Below, piece after piece: positions 41,674 through 50,328 of a stretch of DNA of 64,000 nt (position 1 is the first letter of the stretch; each line of letters begins with the position of its first letter). This DNA is from an uncultured Eubacteriales bacterium (lineage in GTDB: Bacteria; Bacillota; Clostridia; Oscillospirales; Acutalibacteraceae). A program made the translations under genes and the position numbers. The DNA is taken from NCBI GenBank assembly GCA_934445035.1, contig CAKSDI010000001.1, forward strand, positions 1 through 64,000. The letters are read 5' to 3'. The notes beneath the pieces are model-generated. The model had not been told where the DNA came from. It worked only from the letters and a program-made list of their open reading frames with translations, and searched no databases.

Positions 41674-42582
41674 TTAATATTTTCTTACCGCCATACAGTA
41701 ATTGACATGCTCAAAAGCTTTCATATCCGCTCCCGCCCTGTCGATAATATCTCTTTGAATTTCATCAGGTGTGAGCAGTTCATAAATCAGAAAGCCATGC
41801 TTTTCAAGCATTTTTTCAAGTTCTTTGTATGAAAAAGCCGACTGCATTGGTTCACCGCCTGCTTTTGCCATCATAATCGTGTTTTGCACACGCTTTTCGG
41901 GAGCATTAAAGAAGTTCTCATCCGGGTAATCGAAAACAAGCGTGCTGCCCTCCGCGCAAAGCGATGAAAGCTCGGAAAGCGTTTTGTCTATTGCTTCCGC
42001 CGAAAGGTAATAGGTCACACCGAGCCATGAAAAAAAGGACTTGACGGACTTATCAAATCCGGCGGTAATAAGTTGGCTCGGCAGACTGTCCTTTCTGAAA
42101 TCTATGGGGACAAAGATTAGATTTTCGGGAATCGACCAACCGGCGAGAGTAATTCTTTCCCTTTTATCTGCCTGAGTCAGAGGGTGGTCGACCTCGAACA
42201 CCTTATGTTTCGATAAAAACTCCTTTTCACGAAAAGCAAAGGTATCCAATCCGGCGCCGAGAATAACATATTGCTTTGTGCCGGTAAGAACGGCATTTTT
42301 TAAAGCCTGTTCTGTATATGCCGCACGGCAAAGAGGCGACGGCGAAATATGTTCATTTACAAGTCTGCGCACAAGCTCTTTCGGCTCAAAACTCGTAAGT
42401 TCGATTTCAGGTTCAAAAAACTGCGCTCCGCCGAGGATATAGCCTTTGATATCCGAATATTCTTCTGCCGTCATCAGCTCTTTTGCAAGGCAGTCCGCAA
42501 AAACCGGATTTTTTTCATTTTCTGCGTGAAACGCTCTTCCAAACGAACTCATAAGAGCGGTAATACTTGTTTTTTTATCCAT
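41674..42582 (-). CDS. LCM-family class I methyltransferase
   Basis: A 302-residue SAM-dependent methyltransferase of the leucine carboxyl methyltransferase-like family. YVILGAGLDTFAFRE is the SAM-binding start, VFEVDHPLTQADKRERI the second motif, LVFDYPDENFF the fourth. Bacterial members often belong to secondary metabolism; the substrate here is unknown. The start overlaps the stop of the upstream CPBP gene by one base; GGAGGACA is the ribosome site. Last gene of the TetR-controlled group. Confidence 0.85.
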   Translation of the reverse strand: MDKKTSITALMSSFGRAFHAENEKNPVFADCLAKELMTAEEYSDIKGYILGGAQFFEPEIELTSFEPKELVRRLVNEHISPSPLCRAAYTEQALKNAVLTGTKQYVILGAGLDTFAFREKEFLSKHKVFEVDHPLTQADKRERITLAGWSIPENLIFVPIDFRKDSLPSQLITAGFDKSVKSFFSWLGVTYYLSAEAIDKTLSELSSLCAEGSTLVFDYPDENFFNAPEKRVQNTIMMAKAGGEPMQSAFSYKELEKMLEKHGFLIYELLTPDEIQRDIIDRAGADMKAFEHVNYCMAVRKY

Positions 42583-43358
42583 TAAATTGTCCTCCGTATT
42601 TTCTTTCGATTTTCTCTTAAGTTGTTTATATTGATTTTTTTCGGAAGCGTTCTTGTCAGGATCAGTGTATAAGCGACCGTAATTACGATAAGAACAGCGA
42701 GATGCAACAGGTGCATTTTTGCAGAAAGGTTCGTGTCATTGGCAAAGGTGCCGAGTGTATTTATAGCCGAATGGACTAAAATGCAGGGGATCAAACTTCC
42801 GCCGCGATAAAATATCGTGACCAGAAGAAAACCGACTGCGACCGCAAAGACGATCTGGCACAAGTTCTCCGCAATATCCATTCCGCTGCCGTTAAATAGA
42901 TTGATAATATGTCCTATACCGAAGGTTACACTCGATATTATAACGGCTGATTTTATATTATCTTTTGCGATGGCTTCAAACAGAAGCCCTCGAAAGATCA
43001 CTTCCTCCAAGAATCCGACTAAGAGCATACACACGATTCTGCAGATAATTTCTGCCGATGAATAATTGAGAGCAACTCCGTTCCAAAGATTTCCCGAGGC
43101 AAGGATAACCAGCGGCACATAGTAAAGAAAGCTCTTTGCGGGAACGGGCGATTTGCAAAAACCATATCGTTTTTGCAAATTATTTTTTCTGATAAAGGCG
43201 AAAAGAACGACCGCCTGCACAATACAGAAAGCCGCGCTTGCCGAGTATTCAATTCCGATAATTTTATTAAGCGGATTTGCAAGCGATTGCAACACGCAGT
43301 AAACCGCGATCCATACGATTGCAAAAGTCAGCTCGTTTTTCTCATATAGTTTTTTCAA
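42582..43358 (-). CDS. CPBP-family intramembrane metalloprotease
   Basis: A 258-residue polytopic protein with about seven membrane helices. The family motifs are FLEEVIFRGLLFEA (EExxxR) and FGIGHIINLF (FxxxH), with a third conserved His-containing helix around PCILVHSAIN. It starts at TTG with AGGAGG upstream. Bacterial CPBP proteins process peptides or act as self-immunity factors; no bacteriocin gene is seen here, so the role is open. Confidence 0.88.
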   Translation of the reverse strand: MKKLYEKNELTFAIVWIAVYCVLQSLANPLNKIIGIEYSASAAFCIVQAVVLFAFIRKNNLQKRYGFCKSPVPAKSFLYYVPLVILASGNLWNGVALNYSSAEIICRIVCMLLVGFLEEVIFRGLLFEAIAKDNIKSAVIISSVTFGIGHIINLFNGSGMDIAENLCQIVFAVAVGFLLVTIFYRGGSLIPCILVHSAINTLGTFANDTNLSAKMHLLHLAVLIVITVAYTLILTRTLPKKININNLRENRKKIRRTI

Positions 43359-43430
43359 TTTGTTTCCTCCTGTACTGCATATTAAATGCCAAAAAGCCGC
43401 TTACTGTGTGCTATCTTTCAGCATATCTTT

Positions 43431-43856
43431 TTATTTGCAGGAATAGCGGTCTTTCCCCCAAAAGCCCGGCAGCAGTTCCCCTATGGTAACGGTTTGCCTA
43501 CTTTCGTAATCGACCATGATCTCTGTATTTTTGTTTTGCTCATTCAGCTGGTACAGAAATTCGCGGCACGCACCGCAGGGCATTCCGCTTCCGCCGCCAA
43601 ACGGTGCCTTGTCACGAAAAGCGATCAATCTTTTTATTCGCGTCTGACCGCTGTTCACATACATATTCAGAGCGGCAACCCGTTCTGCGCATAAATTCAT
43701 AACTCCGCTGCATGCCTCAATGCAAAAACCCGTATAAATCGTTCCGTTTTCGCTTTCCAAAGCGCATACCACATGATGTGCTTGGATAAAAGGGCTTACA
43801 TCTTCCGGGTGGTATTCTTTTTCAGCATGTTCATAAAGTTCTTTCCAAATATCCAC
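43431..43856 (-). CDS. cdd: Cytidine deaminase-like protein
   Basis: A 141-residue zinc deaminase. The CAE motif (NLCAERVA, Cys56-Glu58) and PCGAC (Cys94, Cys97) supply zinc ligands and catalytic Glu. Length fits homotetrameric cytidine deaminases and also blasticidin-S deaminase-like enzymes, which this sequence partly resembles. Middle of the minus-strand TetR group, 72 bp before the CPBP gene. Confidence 0.82.
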   Translation of the reverse strand: MDIWKELYEHAEKEYHPEDVSPFIQAHHVVCALESENGTIYTGFCIEACSGVMNLCAERVAALNMYVNSGQTRIKRLIAFRDKAPFGGGSGMPCGACREFLYQLNEQNKNTEIMVDYESRQTVTIGELLPGFWGKDRYSCK

Positions 43857-43914
43857 AGTATCCTCCTGAATTCACAGATATCTTCTTTAATAAAAACGCC
43901 GCTTCGAATAATCT

Positions 43915-44430
43915 TCATCTTTCTGCGATTCGAGAAAACTCAACAACTTCGCAGCCCTTGCTTTCATAATAGGTAAGCATCTCGGGCACTTTCTTTTTAT
44001 CATAGCTTATTATGCAGTCCGACAACACATGAACGGTATAGCCGCATTTTGCCATATTGAAGCAAGTAGATTTGACGCAAGCCGTAGCGTCTGCACCGGC
44101 TATATAAAACTCGTCAATGCCGTTTTCCCTGATAAAAACCGCAAACTCCTCGCTTGTAAGTGCGTTGCTTTTTGACTTTGTGAAGATATGCTCGGATACG
44201 ACATTCATTTCGGGAACAAATTCTGCGCCATGCGTTTCGGGTTTGAATGTTCTAGTTCCCGCAGAGATATTGTTGTGCTGTATATAAACTACCCATAAGC
44301 CATTTTGAACCGCCCAGTCGATTGCTTTATTAACTTTATCAATAATTTCCTTGTAATTTTTAGTTATGTCATTTTGAAGGTCGATTACGACCAGTGCAGT
44401 ATTTATCATATTACCTCCATAATTTTTCAA
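43915..44430 (-). CDS. Isochorismatase-family cysteine hydrolase
   Basis: A 171-residue alpha/beta hydrolase. ALVVIDLQNDI has the catalytic Asp, FTKSKSNAL the Lys region, and IAGADATACVKSTC the nucleophilic Cys with the cis-peptide before it. Substrates in the family include nicotinamide, isochorismate and N-carbamoyl compounds; the sequence does not decide between them. It overlaps the TetR gene by 4 bp and is co-transcribed with it. Confidence 0.87.
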   Translation of the reverse strand: MKNYGGNMINTALVVIDLQNDITKNYKEIIDKVNKAIDWAVQNGLWVVYIQHNNISAGTRTFKPETHGAEFVPEMNVVSEHIFTKSKSNALTSEEFAVFIRENGIDEFYIAGADATACVKSTCFNMAKCGYTVHVLSDCIISYDKKKVPEMLTYYESKGCEVVEFSRIAER

Positions 44431-45011
44431 ATTCTTTCGTTTTCAGCACCTGATCGTGCCGCCAATATCGCCCCTCTGTACGCCTGCTGCAGCTGAGAAT
44501 TGATTAGCTCTTCATCGTAGCTAAGCGAATTGTTGGCGATAATGCTTGCATACCCATGAGCGAACAGAAAAACTGTCAGGAATATCTTTTTGGTCTGTTC
44601 CATATCGACACTTAAGGATTTCTGCATAGCAGAAAGCACAGGGGTAAGCTCTTCGGCGTCTATCAGTTCAAGCAGGGTTTTTCCGCAAAAATAATCCGAC
44701 TGAAAAAGGAAACGAAACAAATTCGGCTCTTCGATTGCAAAGCGGATATAATTCATTCCGATCCCAAGCGCCGCACCCTTTGGCGGTTTTTTCATATTCA
44801 TAAGATATTCCGAATGATAAAGGTCGGCTTTTTCATAAACGGTCCGTTTCAAATCATCAATAGTTGAAAAATGATACATTACGGGCTGTGTGGAGCAGTT
44901 CAGCTTTTCCGAAACGGTCCTTGCGTTAATGTTTTCCGCACCCGATTCACGGGCAACCGCGTATGCCGCGTCAATAATCATTTCTTTTGTGACTTTTGTT
45001 TTCGCTGGCAT
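44427..45011 (-). CDS. TetR/AcrR-family repressor
   Basis: A 194-residue regulator. The N-terminal helix-turn-helix (MIIDAAYAVARESGAENINARTVSEKLNCSTQPVMYHF) and a helical ligand-binding domain are clear. It is first in the operon. A consensus promoter and a double palindromic operator immediately upstream imply autorepression, and its ligand would induce the downstream hydrolase, deaminase, protease and methyltransferase. Confidence 0.9.
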   Translation of the reverse strand: MPAKTKVTKEMIIDAAYAVARESGAENINARTVSEKLNCSTQPVMYHFSTIDDLKRTVYEKADLYHSEYLMNMKKPPKGAALGIGMNYIRFAIEEPNLFRFLFQSDYFCGKTLLELIDAEELTPVLSAMQKSLSVDMEQTKKIFLTVFLFAHGYASIIANNSLSYDEELINSQLQQAYRGAILAARSGAENERI

Positions 45012-45024
45012 ATTCGCACCTCCA

Positions 45025-45081
45025 AGTATAATTTGAATTATTTATAATTTGAATTATACTTCAAAATAAAATTTTTGTCAA
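45025..45081 (-). promoter_or_regulatory. Promoter and double operator of the TetR operon
   Basis: Minus strand TTGACA (45076-45081), 17 nt, TATAAT (45053-45058). ATAATTTGAATTAT, itself a palindrome, occurs at 45028 and 45044, one copy overlapping the -10. This is a strong candidate TetR site. Confidence 0.75.
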
Positions 45082-45246
45082 TATGTAAATTCAGATTTCG
45101 TAAATATTATTTATAATATAAACTCCGAAATGATCAAAAAATACAAATCCATATAACTTTATTGCCAATAATTTTTTATTCCTTACAGTTGAAACCTCGT
45201 AATATTATGTGGTATGATAAGAAATAACCAAACGTCACTCAGTGGG

Positions 45247-45350
45247 GAGATCACGATAGAGGCACAGGTCTATGCCCGTGCACTGTATGAAAAACTCGGC
45301 TTCCGGCAAACCTCCGAAGAATTTTTGGAGGATGGGGTTTTCGCATTCAA
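45247..45350 (+). pseudogene. C-terminal remnant of an ElaA-like GNAT acetyltransferase
   Basis: Codons at 45247-45340 read ITIEAQVYARALYEKLGFRQ and then SEEFLEDG, the well-known end of ElaA-type GNAT proteins, but no N-terminal part exists upstream and the usual final residues are replaced. A frame continues to 45528, overlapping the next gene, without coding character. The upstream gap (45082-45246) is AT-rich and holds nothing else I can identify. Confidence 0.6.
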
Positions 45351-45434
45351 ATGCAGAGAAAGCGACTGCCTTAACAAAGTACAGACGAAAACAGTTGAAA
45401 GCGGATATAAAAAGTTCAAAAGGAGAACAATAAA

Positions 45435-45911
45435 ATGTTCAGAGAAATTCGCAGAAAAAATCATGAAATCAATAGCGATGATGCAAAAGCGCTTTTGCAA
45501 TCTTGTCGACGCGGTGTGCTTGCTGTAAACGGCGACGACGGCTATCCTTATGCGATACCGATCAATTATGTTTATGACAAAGATATCGGAAAAATCTATT
45601 TTCATGGAGCAAAAGCAGGTCATAAAGTTGATTCCCTGCGCGTCTGCGACAAAGTGTGCTTTACAATTTTCGGAAACGAAACCGTAAGGGAGGAAGAGTG
45701 GGCGCCGTTTATGCAGAGCGTAGTGGTGTTCGGCAGATGCCGCTTAGTTGAACCGGGCGAAAGAACTACCGAACTGTTAAAAAAATTGGCAATGAAGTAC
45801 TATCCCGATGAGCAGCTTGCCGATGCGGAGATCGCCCGTGCGGGCAAAGCGGCGCAGATGTTTGAAATTGAGATCGAACACCTCAGCGGCAAGGAAGTTC
45901 AGGAGAAATAA
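45435..45911 (+). CDS. NimA-like pyridoxamine 5'-phosphate oxidase family flavoprotein
   Basis: A 158-residue split-barrel protein of the pyridoxamine 5'-phosphate oxidase-like/NimA group. CRRGVLAVNGDDGYPYAIPINYVYD, KIYFHGAKAGHKVDSL and CFTIFGNE are the usual strands for FMN binding, with the His in the family position. Some relatives reduce nitroimidazoles; whether this one does cannot be read. AGGAGAAC precedes the ATG. Confidence 0.87.
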   Translation: MFREIRRKNHEINSDDAKALLQSCRRGVLAVNGDDGYPYAIPINYVYDKDIGKIYFHGAKAGHKVDSLRVCDKVCFTIFGNETVREEEWAPFMQSVVVFGRCRLVEPGERTTELLKKLAMKYYPDEQLADAEIARAGKAAQMFEIEIEHLSGKEVQEK

Positions 45912-46000
45912 CTCTCGGTTTCCCGAGCAAATAATATGCTTAAAATATTTGAAAAAGCATAGAAATCAGGACAAATCACCCATTATAGCAGAACAGCAAA

Positions 46001-46036
46001 AAATAAAGCCATTGTTTGAATTTCAAACAATGGCTA
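46001..46036 (-). terminator. Terminator of the rpsF-ssb-rpsR operon
   Basis: AGCCATTGTTTGAA pairs with TTCAAACAATGGCT; on the minus strand TTATTTTTTG follows. Confidence 0.8.
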
Positions 46037-46053
46037 AAATTTTATGATTATAA

Positions 46054-46293
46054 TTAATCGTTAGAATAAGGAAGCAAAGCTACCTGACGCGCACGCTTGA
46101 TTGCAGTGGTAAGCTCGCGCTGATGCTTAGCGCAAGTTCCTGTTGCACGGCGGGGTAAAATTTTTGCACGCTCGGAAACGAATTTGCGAAGACGCGCTAC
46201 ATCCTTATAATCGATCTCTTCAACACGATCCGCGCAGAAATGGCACACCTTTTTGCGGGGCTTTCTCTGAAACGGTCTTTCAGTCTTTTCCAT
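46054..46293 (-). CDS. rpsR: 30S ribosomal protein S18
   Basis: A 79-residue S18: [60 protein letters not shown]. Cys residues at the N-terminal knuckle indicate the zinc-binding type. Last gene of the conserved rpsF-ssb-rpsR operon; S18 pairs with S6 on the 30S platform. Confidence 0.97.
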   Translation of the reverse strand: MEKTERPFQRKPRKKVCHFCADRVEEIDYKDVARLRKFVSERAKILPRRATGTCAKHQRELTTAIKRARQVALLPYSND

Positions 46294-46323
46294 CGAAAAG
46301 TTCCTCCTTAAATTATTCAGAGA

Positions 46324-46755
46324 TTAAAACGGAAGATCGGAATCGCCCTCATCGTCCATATCAGCGAAATCCTCTGCGGAAGCATTCGAATAAGAAGCCG
46401 CATTGTTTTCGCTCGAACCCGGAGCGGAACTGCTATCCCTTTTAGACTCTACAAACTGGGCATTATTTACGACGACTTCAAAAGCCGTGCGGTTATTTCC
46501 GTTCTTATCGGTGTACTTTCTGGTCTGAATAGATCCTTCAATACCGATCATATTGCCCTTTTTAAAATATTTTGTTATGAATTCAGCACTCTGACGCCAT
46601 GCAACAATATTGATGAAATCAGTCTGCTGCTCTTCGCCTGAACGGTAACGGCGACTTACGGCAATAGAAAAAGAAGTCACGGGTATACCGTTAGGTGTGG
46701 TTTTAAGCTCGGGATCGGCCGTAAGGCGACCTGTTAAAACTACGAAATTAAACAT
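46324..46755 (-). CDS. ssb: Single-stranded DNA-binding protein
   Basis: A 143-residue SSB. The OB fold is complete (FNFVVLTGRLTADPELK; FINIVAWRQSAEFITKYFKKG; TAFEVVVNNAQFVES), followed by a Ser/Ala-rich disordered tail ending DDEGDSDLPF, the acidic tip that recruits partner proteins. Middle gene of the operon. Confidence 0.96.
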   Translation of the reverse strand: MFNFVVLTGRLTADPELKTTPNGIPVTSFSIAVSRRYRSGEEQQTDFINIVAWRQSAEFITKYFKKGNMIGIEGSIQTRKYTDKNGNNRTAFEVVVNNAQFVESKRDSSSAPGSSENNAASYSNASAEDFADMDDEGDSDLPF

Positions 46756-46770
46756 ATCTTTTTCCTCCGA

Positions 46771-47052
46771 TTACTTTTTGATAACCATTGCGCGAAGAAC
46801 ACCGTCAGTAATTCCGGCTACACGCTCAAGTTCTGCCGGGAATTCCGCGGAAGCTGTAAATGTAGTGAATACATAAGCGCCCTCGGTTTCGTCATTGATA
46901 GGATACGCAAGACGGCGCTTACCCCAATCATCAACATTCTCGACCTCACCGTTTTTAGCTATAAGATCATTGAACTTCTCTTTTAAAGCTGCTACGGCTT
47001 CATCTCCGCCTGCTACTGAATAAACAATAGCTGCTTCGTACTTGTTAGTCAT
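46771..47052 (-). CDS. rpsF: 30S ribosomal protein S6
   Basis: A 93-residue S6 (NKYEAAIVYSVAGGDEAV; DDWGKRRLAYPINDETEGAYV). The start at 47052 is set by GGAGGTG 7 nt upstream and by normal S6 length; an open frame extends to 47085. A hairpin (GCCATATT/AATATGGC) precedes the ribosome site and could take part in control by the S6:S18 pair. Confidence 0.95.
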   Translation of the reverse strand: MTNKYEAAIVYSVAGGDEAVAALKEKFNDLIAKNGEVENVDDWGKRRLAYPINDETEGAYVFTTFTASAEFPAELERVAGITDGVLRAMVIKK

Positions 47053-47139
47053 ATTCGTTGCACCTCCTTCTGGACTTTTGGCCATATTTTTAATATGGCA
47101 AGGAAGCTAAAATGATATTTTTTCACATTAGCAACAAAC

Positions 47140-47168
47140 ATTATACCAACAAATTTACCTTTAGTCAA
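47140..47168 (-). promoter_or_regulatory. SigA-type promoter of rpsF-ssb-rpsR
   Basis: Minus strand TTGACT, 17 nt, TATAAT, about 85 nt upstream of rpsF, leaving a leader with one hairpin. Confidence 0.78.
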
Positions 47169-47242
47169 TAATTTTTTAAAAATTGCTTGATTTAAAATAT
47201 AATATAAAATATAATAAAGAAAAAAACAGGAGAACGGATAAA

Positions 47243-48427
47243 TTGTTTATTACCGAAAATAATCTTATACCTGTCGTAAAAGAATACGATACCGTGGTCT
47301 GCGGAGGCGGAATAGCAGGCATTGCCGCGGCTCTCGCCGCTTCGAGAAACGGAGCGAAAACTCTTCTTATTGAAAATTCATTTATGCTCGGCGGTCTTGC
47401 AACAGCCGGGCTTATCGCCATTTACCTCCCCATTTGCGACGGTAAGGGCGGCCAGGTTTCTTTCGGCATTGCCGAAGAGCTTTTAAAGCTTTCGGTAAAG
47501 CACGGAACGGAGTACCCCGAAAATGCCGAAAGCTGGATAAAAAACGAAAGCGTTAAAAAAGGAAGATATTTTACAAAATATAACCCGAATGTTTTTTCAG
47601 TTCTGTCAGAATCGCTTTTGAAAGACGAAAAAGTCGATATTCTTTTCGGCACGCGCGTTTGTGCGGCAAAGGTCAAAGATAACATAATAACACATATTAT
47701 AATAGAAAATAAATCCGGCAGAAGCGCAGTTGCCGCAAAAAATTTTGCAGACTGCACAGGCGACGCTGATATCTGCGCGCTGTCGGGCGAGGAAACATAT
47801 ATTTATCCTGAAGGAAACATTCTTGCAGGCTGGTATGTCCGAGCAAAAGACGGAAAAAACGAACTTTGCCCTTTAGGCGCCTGCGATTCACAGAGGAAAA
47901 ATGACGAGCTTGAAAGCGTTGTGAAGTCTAAAAGAATATCAGGGTTAGACGCCGATGAGCTTTCCGAATTCACTCTCAGCTCTCATAAGCTTACTTTGGA
48001 AGATTTTTTAAAAAACGGAAATGTTTCGGATAAAAACTCGCTCAGCACCATTTCTTCAATTCCCGAAATGAGAATGACAAGGCGGCTTTCGGGCTGTTAC
48101 ACACAAAAGTATGATGAAAACAGCAAAACCTTTTCCGATTCCGTGGGTCTTTATGCAGATTGGGAATCCTGCGGAAGAGTTTACGAGCTGCCGTTTTCCT
48201 CTTTACACGGCAAAAAGATAAAAAATCTGATAGCCGCGGGAAGATGTATTTCATCGGACGATAAGCTGTGGAATATAACAAGAGTTATCCCTGTTTGCGC
48301 TGTATCGGGCGAAGCGGCGGGCACTGCCTGCGCGTTGTTTGCCGATTTTAATTGCGCCGATATTTCAAAACTTCAAAAAGTTCTAAAAAGTAACGGTGCT
48401 AAAATACATCTTGACGAAATTTATTAA
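47243..48427 (+). CDS. FAD-dependent oxidoreductase
   Basis: A 394-residue flavoprotein of the FAD_oxidored type. KEYDTVVCGGGIAGIAAALAASRNG is the dinucleotide motif, ENSFMLGGLATAGLI follows, and LIAAGRCISSD with AVSGEAAGTACAL the C-terminal FAD contacts. TTG at 47243 is chosen because AGGAGAACGG sits 9 nt upstream; the longer frame lacks one. It is followed by coaX but a link to CoA synthesis is not evident. Substrate unknown. Confidence 0.82.
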   Translation: MFITENNLIPVVKEYDTVVCGGGIAGIAAALAASRNGAKTLLIENSFMLGGLATAGLIAIYLPICDGKGGQVSFGIAEELLKLSVKHGTEYPENAESWIKNESVKKGRYFTKYNPNVFSVLSESLLKDEKVDILFGTRVCAAKVKDNIITHIIIENKSGRSAVAAKNFADCTGDADICALSGEETYIYPEGNILAGWYVRAKDGKNELCPLGACDSQRKNDELESVVKSKRISGLDADELSEFTLSSHKLTLEDFLKNGNVSDKNSLSTISSIPEMRMTRRLSGCYTQKYDENSKTFSDSVGLYADWESCGRVYELPFSSLHGKKIKNLIAAGRCISSDDKLWNITRVIPVCAVSGEAAGTACALFADFNCADISKLQKVLKSNGAKIHLDEIY

Positions 48428-48445
48428 GAAAGTAGGTCTTTATTT

Positions 48446-49210
48446 ATGCTACTTGCTATAGATATCGGAAATTCAAATATAACCTTGGGCGTGTATGACA
48501 AAGATATACTTATCTGCACCGCAAGAATTGCGACGGATAAGAAAAAAACCTCGGATCAATATGCAGTCGATATAAAAAACATTCTCGATCTTCACGGAGT
48601 GGAGTGCAGCGAGGCGGAGGACTGCATAATTTCTTCGGTCGTTCCGCAGACGGGTTTATCTGTTGCAATGGCGGTATCCGAATTATGCGATATTGTGCCG
48701 CTCGAAGTCGGTCCCGGTGTAAAAACAGGACTTAACATAAAAATAGATAATCCCGCTCAGCTCGGCGCGGATCTTGCGGCAGGAGCAGTGGGAGCAATAG
48801 CTGAATACACCCTGCCGTGTATCGTTATAGATATGGGAACCGCCACGACAGTGAGCGTTATAGATAAAGACGGAAAATTTTTAGGCGGAGCTATTGCCGC
48901 AGGGGTAAATCTTACGCTTAAAGCGCTTTGCGAAAATACCGCGCAGCTGCCGTCTGTCAGTCTTACCGCTCCCGACAGCCCCATTGGCTCAAATACTGCG
49001 GATTGTATGCGCTCTGGAATTATCTTCGGCACGGCTTCCATGCTCGACGGAATGATAGACAGAATTTCCGAGGAGCTTGGAGAAAATCCCACGGTAGTCG
49101 CAACAGGCGGACTTTCAAAACAAATAATATCCTACTGCAAAAATGATATAATATATAATGAAAATCTTTTGCTTGACGGCTTAAAAGAGATTTATGAAAG
49201 AAACAAATAG
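48446..49210 (+). CDS. coaX: Type III pantothenate kinase
   Basis: A 254-residue type III pantothenate kinase, first step of CoA synthesis. LLAIDIGNSNITLGV is the N-terminal phosphate motif, ISSVVPQTG, GADLAAGAVGAI, and VIDMGTATTVSVID are standard. Length is normal. It lies 18 bp after the oxidoreductase and is followed by an ECF substrate-binding protein, likely a vitamin importer. Confidence 0.95.
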   Translation: MLLAIDIGNSNITLGVYDKDILICTARIATDKKKTSDQYAVDIKNILDLHGVECSEAEDCIISSVVPQTGLSVAMAVSELCDIVPLEVGPGVKTGLNIKIDNPAQLGADLAAGAVGAIAEYTLPCIVIDMGTATTVSVIDKDGKFLGGAIAAGVNLTLKALCENTAQLPSVSLTAPDSPIGSNTADCMRSGIIFGTASMLDGMIDRISEELGENPTVVATGGLSKQIISYCKNDIIYNENLLLDGLKEIYERNK

Positions 49211-49299
49211 GTTGTAACGCAAAGAAAAAAGAGTTTTGTCTTTTGCGCTGACAATAAATGAACTGTACCTTTAAAAAGGACAGTATCGGAGGTTATTTT

Positions 49300-49902
49300 A
49301 TGAAAAATCAGAAGTCAAAGTCACAAAAAGTCGCTGTCTTAGGTATGCTCACGGCTGTAACGGTCGTGCTGCAGCTTATCAGCTACACGGTAAAGATAGG
49401 AACATTCAATCTTTCCCTTGTTCTTATCCCGATCGTTGTATCAGGTTGTCTTTACGGGCCTTATATCAGCGGCTATCTCGGCGCGGTGTTCGGAGCAGTA
49501 ACGGTTATAGGCTGCGTTTCGGGTATCGACGCGGGAGGTTATATCCTTTTTACCGCTTCCCCGTTTTTAACCGTTTTAACCTGTATGCTTAAAGGCACAT
49601 TATGCGGTATTCTTTGCGGAACGGTTGCAAAGGCGTTAAGATCTAAAAAAGGCGGACTTTTATCCGTGGTGATCCCGGCGGTAGTCGCACCGGTAACAAA
49701 CACCGGCATTTTTATTCTTATGATGATTTTATGCTTTACTTCCACCCTCTATGAGTGGGCGGGAAATACAAACGCCGTTACTTATATCCTGACGGGACTT
49801 ATCGGTGTAAACTTTCTTATAGAACTGTTTATAAATGTATTTTTATCCCCTGTTATTTTAAGAGTTATCAAAGCTTTAAGCAAAACAAACCGGGAATTCT
49901 AA
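49300..49902 (+). CDS. ECF transporter S component, probably pantothenate
   Basis: A 200-residue membrane protein with about six helices, of the ECF S-component type (VAVLGMLTAVTVVLQLISYTV; SGYLGAVFGAVTVIGCVSGIDAGGYILF). The start at 49300 follows CGGAGG. It needs the shared energising module encoded elsewhere. Position after coaX suggests pantothenate uptake; that is inference, as S components cannot be assigned to a vitamin by eye. Confidence 0.82.
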   Translation: MKNQKSKSQKVAVLGMLTAVTVVLQLISYTVKIGTFNLSLVLIPIVVSGCLYGPYISGYLGAVFGAVTVIGCVSGIDAGGYILFTASPFLTVLTCMLKGTLCGILCGTVAKALRSKKGGLLSVVIPAVVAPVTNTGIFILMMILCFTSTLYEWAGNTNAVTYILTGLIGVNFLIELFINVFLSPVILRVIKALSKTNREF

Positions 49903-49909
49903 TTCCATT

Positions 49910-49935
49910 GAGCGTGTCGACTTTTCGACACGCTC
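49910..49935 (+). terminator. Hairpin after the ECF gene
   Basis: GAGCGTGTCGA and TCGACACGCTC form a perfect 11-bp stem. The T-run is poor (TTGGA), so termination may be partial. Confidence 0.5.
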
Positions 49936-49936
49936 T

Positions 49937-50200
49937 TGGACGGGAATGCCGTTCGAAAGAAAATCAAAGATTTTCTTAACTGCACTCTATCCCCGCCAAT
50001 ACCACCCCGGTGCCCTTGAAAAACCGCTTATGTTACGCGGTTTTTCGCTTACAAGGTGTTTTTTCGCCGCACATGTCAGCGAAAAAACGTAAATGCGGCG
50101 TAAACGCCGCAAAAATAAAACTTGAGATTTATTGACTGACCGAGTGGAATTTTAATTCCATTTTCAGTATATTTTTTAAAATTTTTACAAATTGCGCCTA
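49937..50200. other. Hairpin-rich intergenic region before ppdK
   Basis: No gene is visible. The stretch holds GAAAATC/GATTTTC (49958-49977), GAAAAACCGC/GCGGTTTTTC (50018-50048), TTTTTTCGC/GCGAAAAAA (50060-50086) and TGCGGCG/CGCCGCA (50094-50110). The first resembles a hairpin in the repeat at 23811-23991. A -10-like TATAAT at 50240-50245 probably belongs to the ppdK promoter. Confidence 0.4.
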
Positions 50201-50328
50201 AATTTTAAAAAAACTCTTTATTTTTTATATTTTTTTTGGTATAATGAATTGGATACTCAAAACCTTGAGTACTTTCATTTAATTTGGATTATTCGGTCCA
50301 TAAAATTTTTAGGAGGTTGATTCAAAAC

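Noticed and set aside
45214..45528. 104-codon frame as a complete gene
   Set aside because: Only the ElaA-like segment 45247-45350 looks protein-like; the start lacks a ribosome site and the end overlaps the NimA-like gene without coding character.
47053..47139. Riboswitch in the rpsF leader
   Set aside because: Only one simple hairpin is visible; autoregulation by S6:S18 is possible but no conserved binding motif could be confirmed.
49937..50010. tRNA- or tmRNA-like 3' end before ppdK (CCCCGCC...ACCACC)
   Set aside because: No acceptor, T-arm or anticodon pairing could be drawn; only unrelated hairpins are present.
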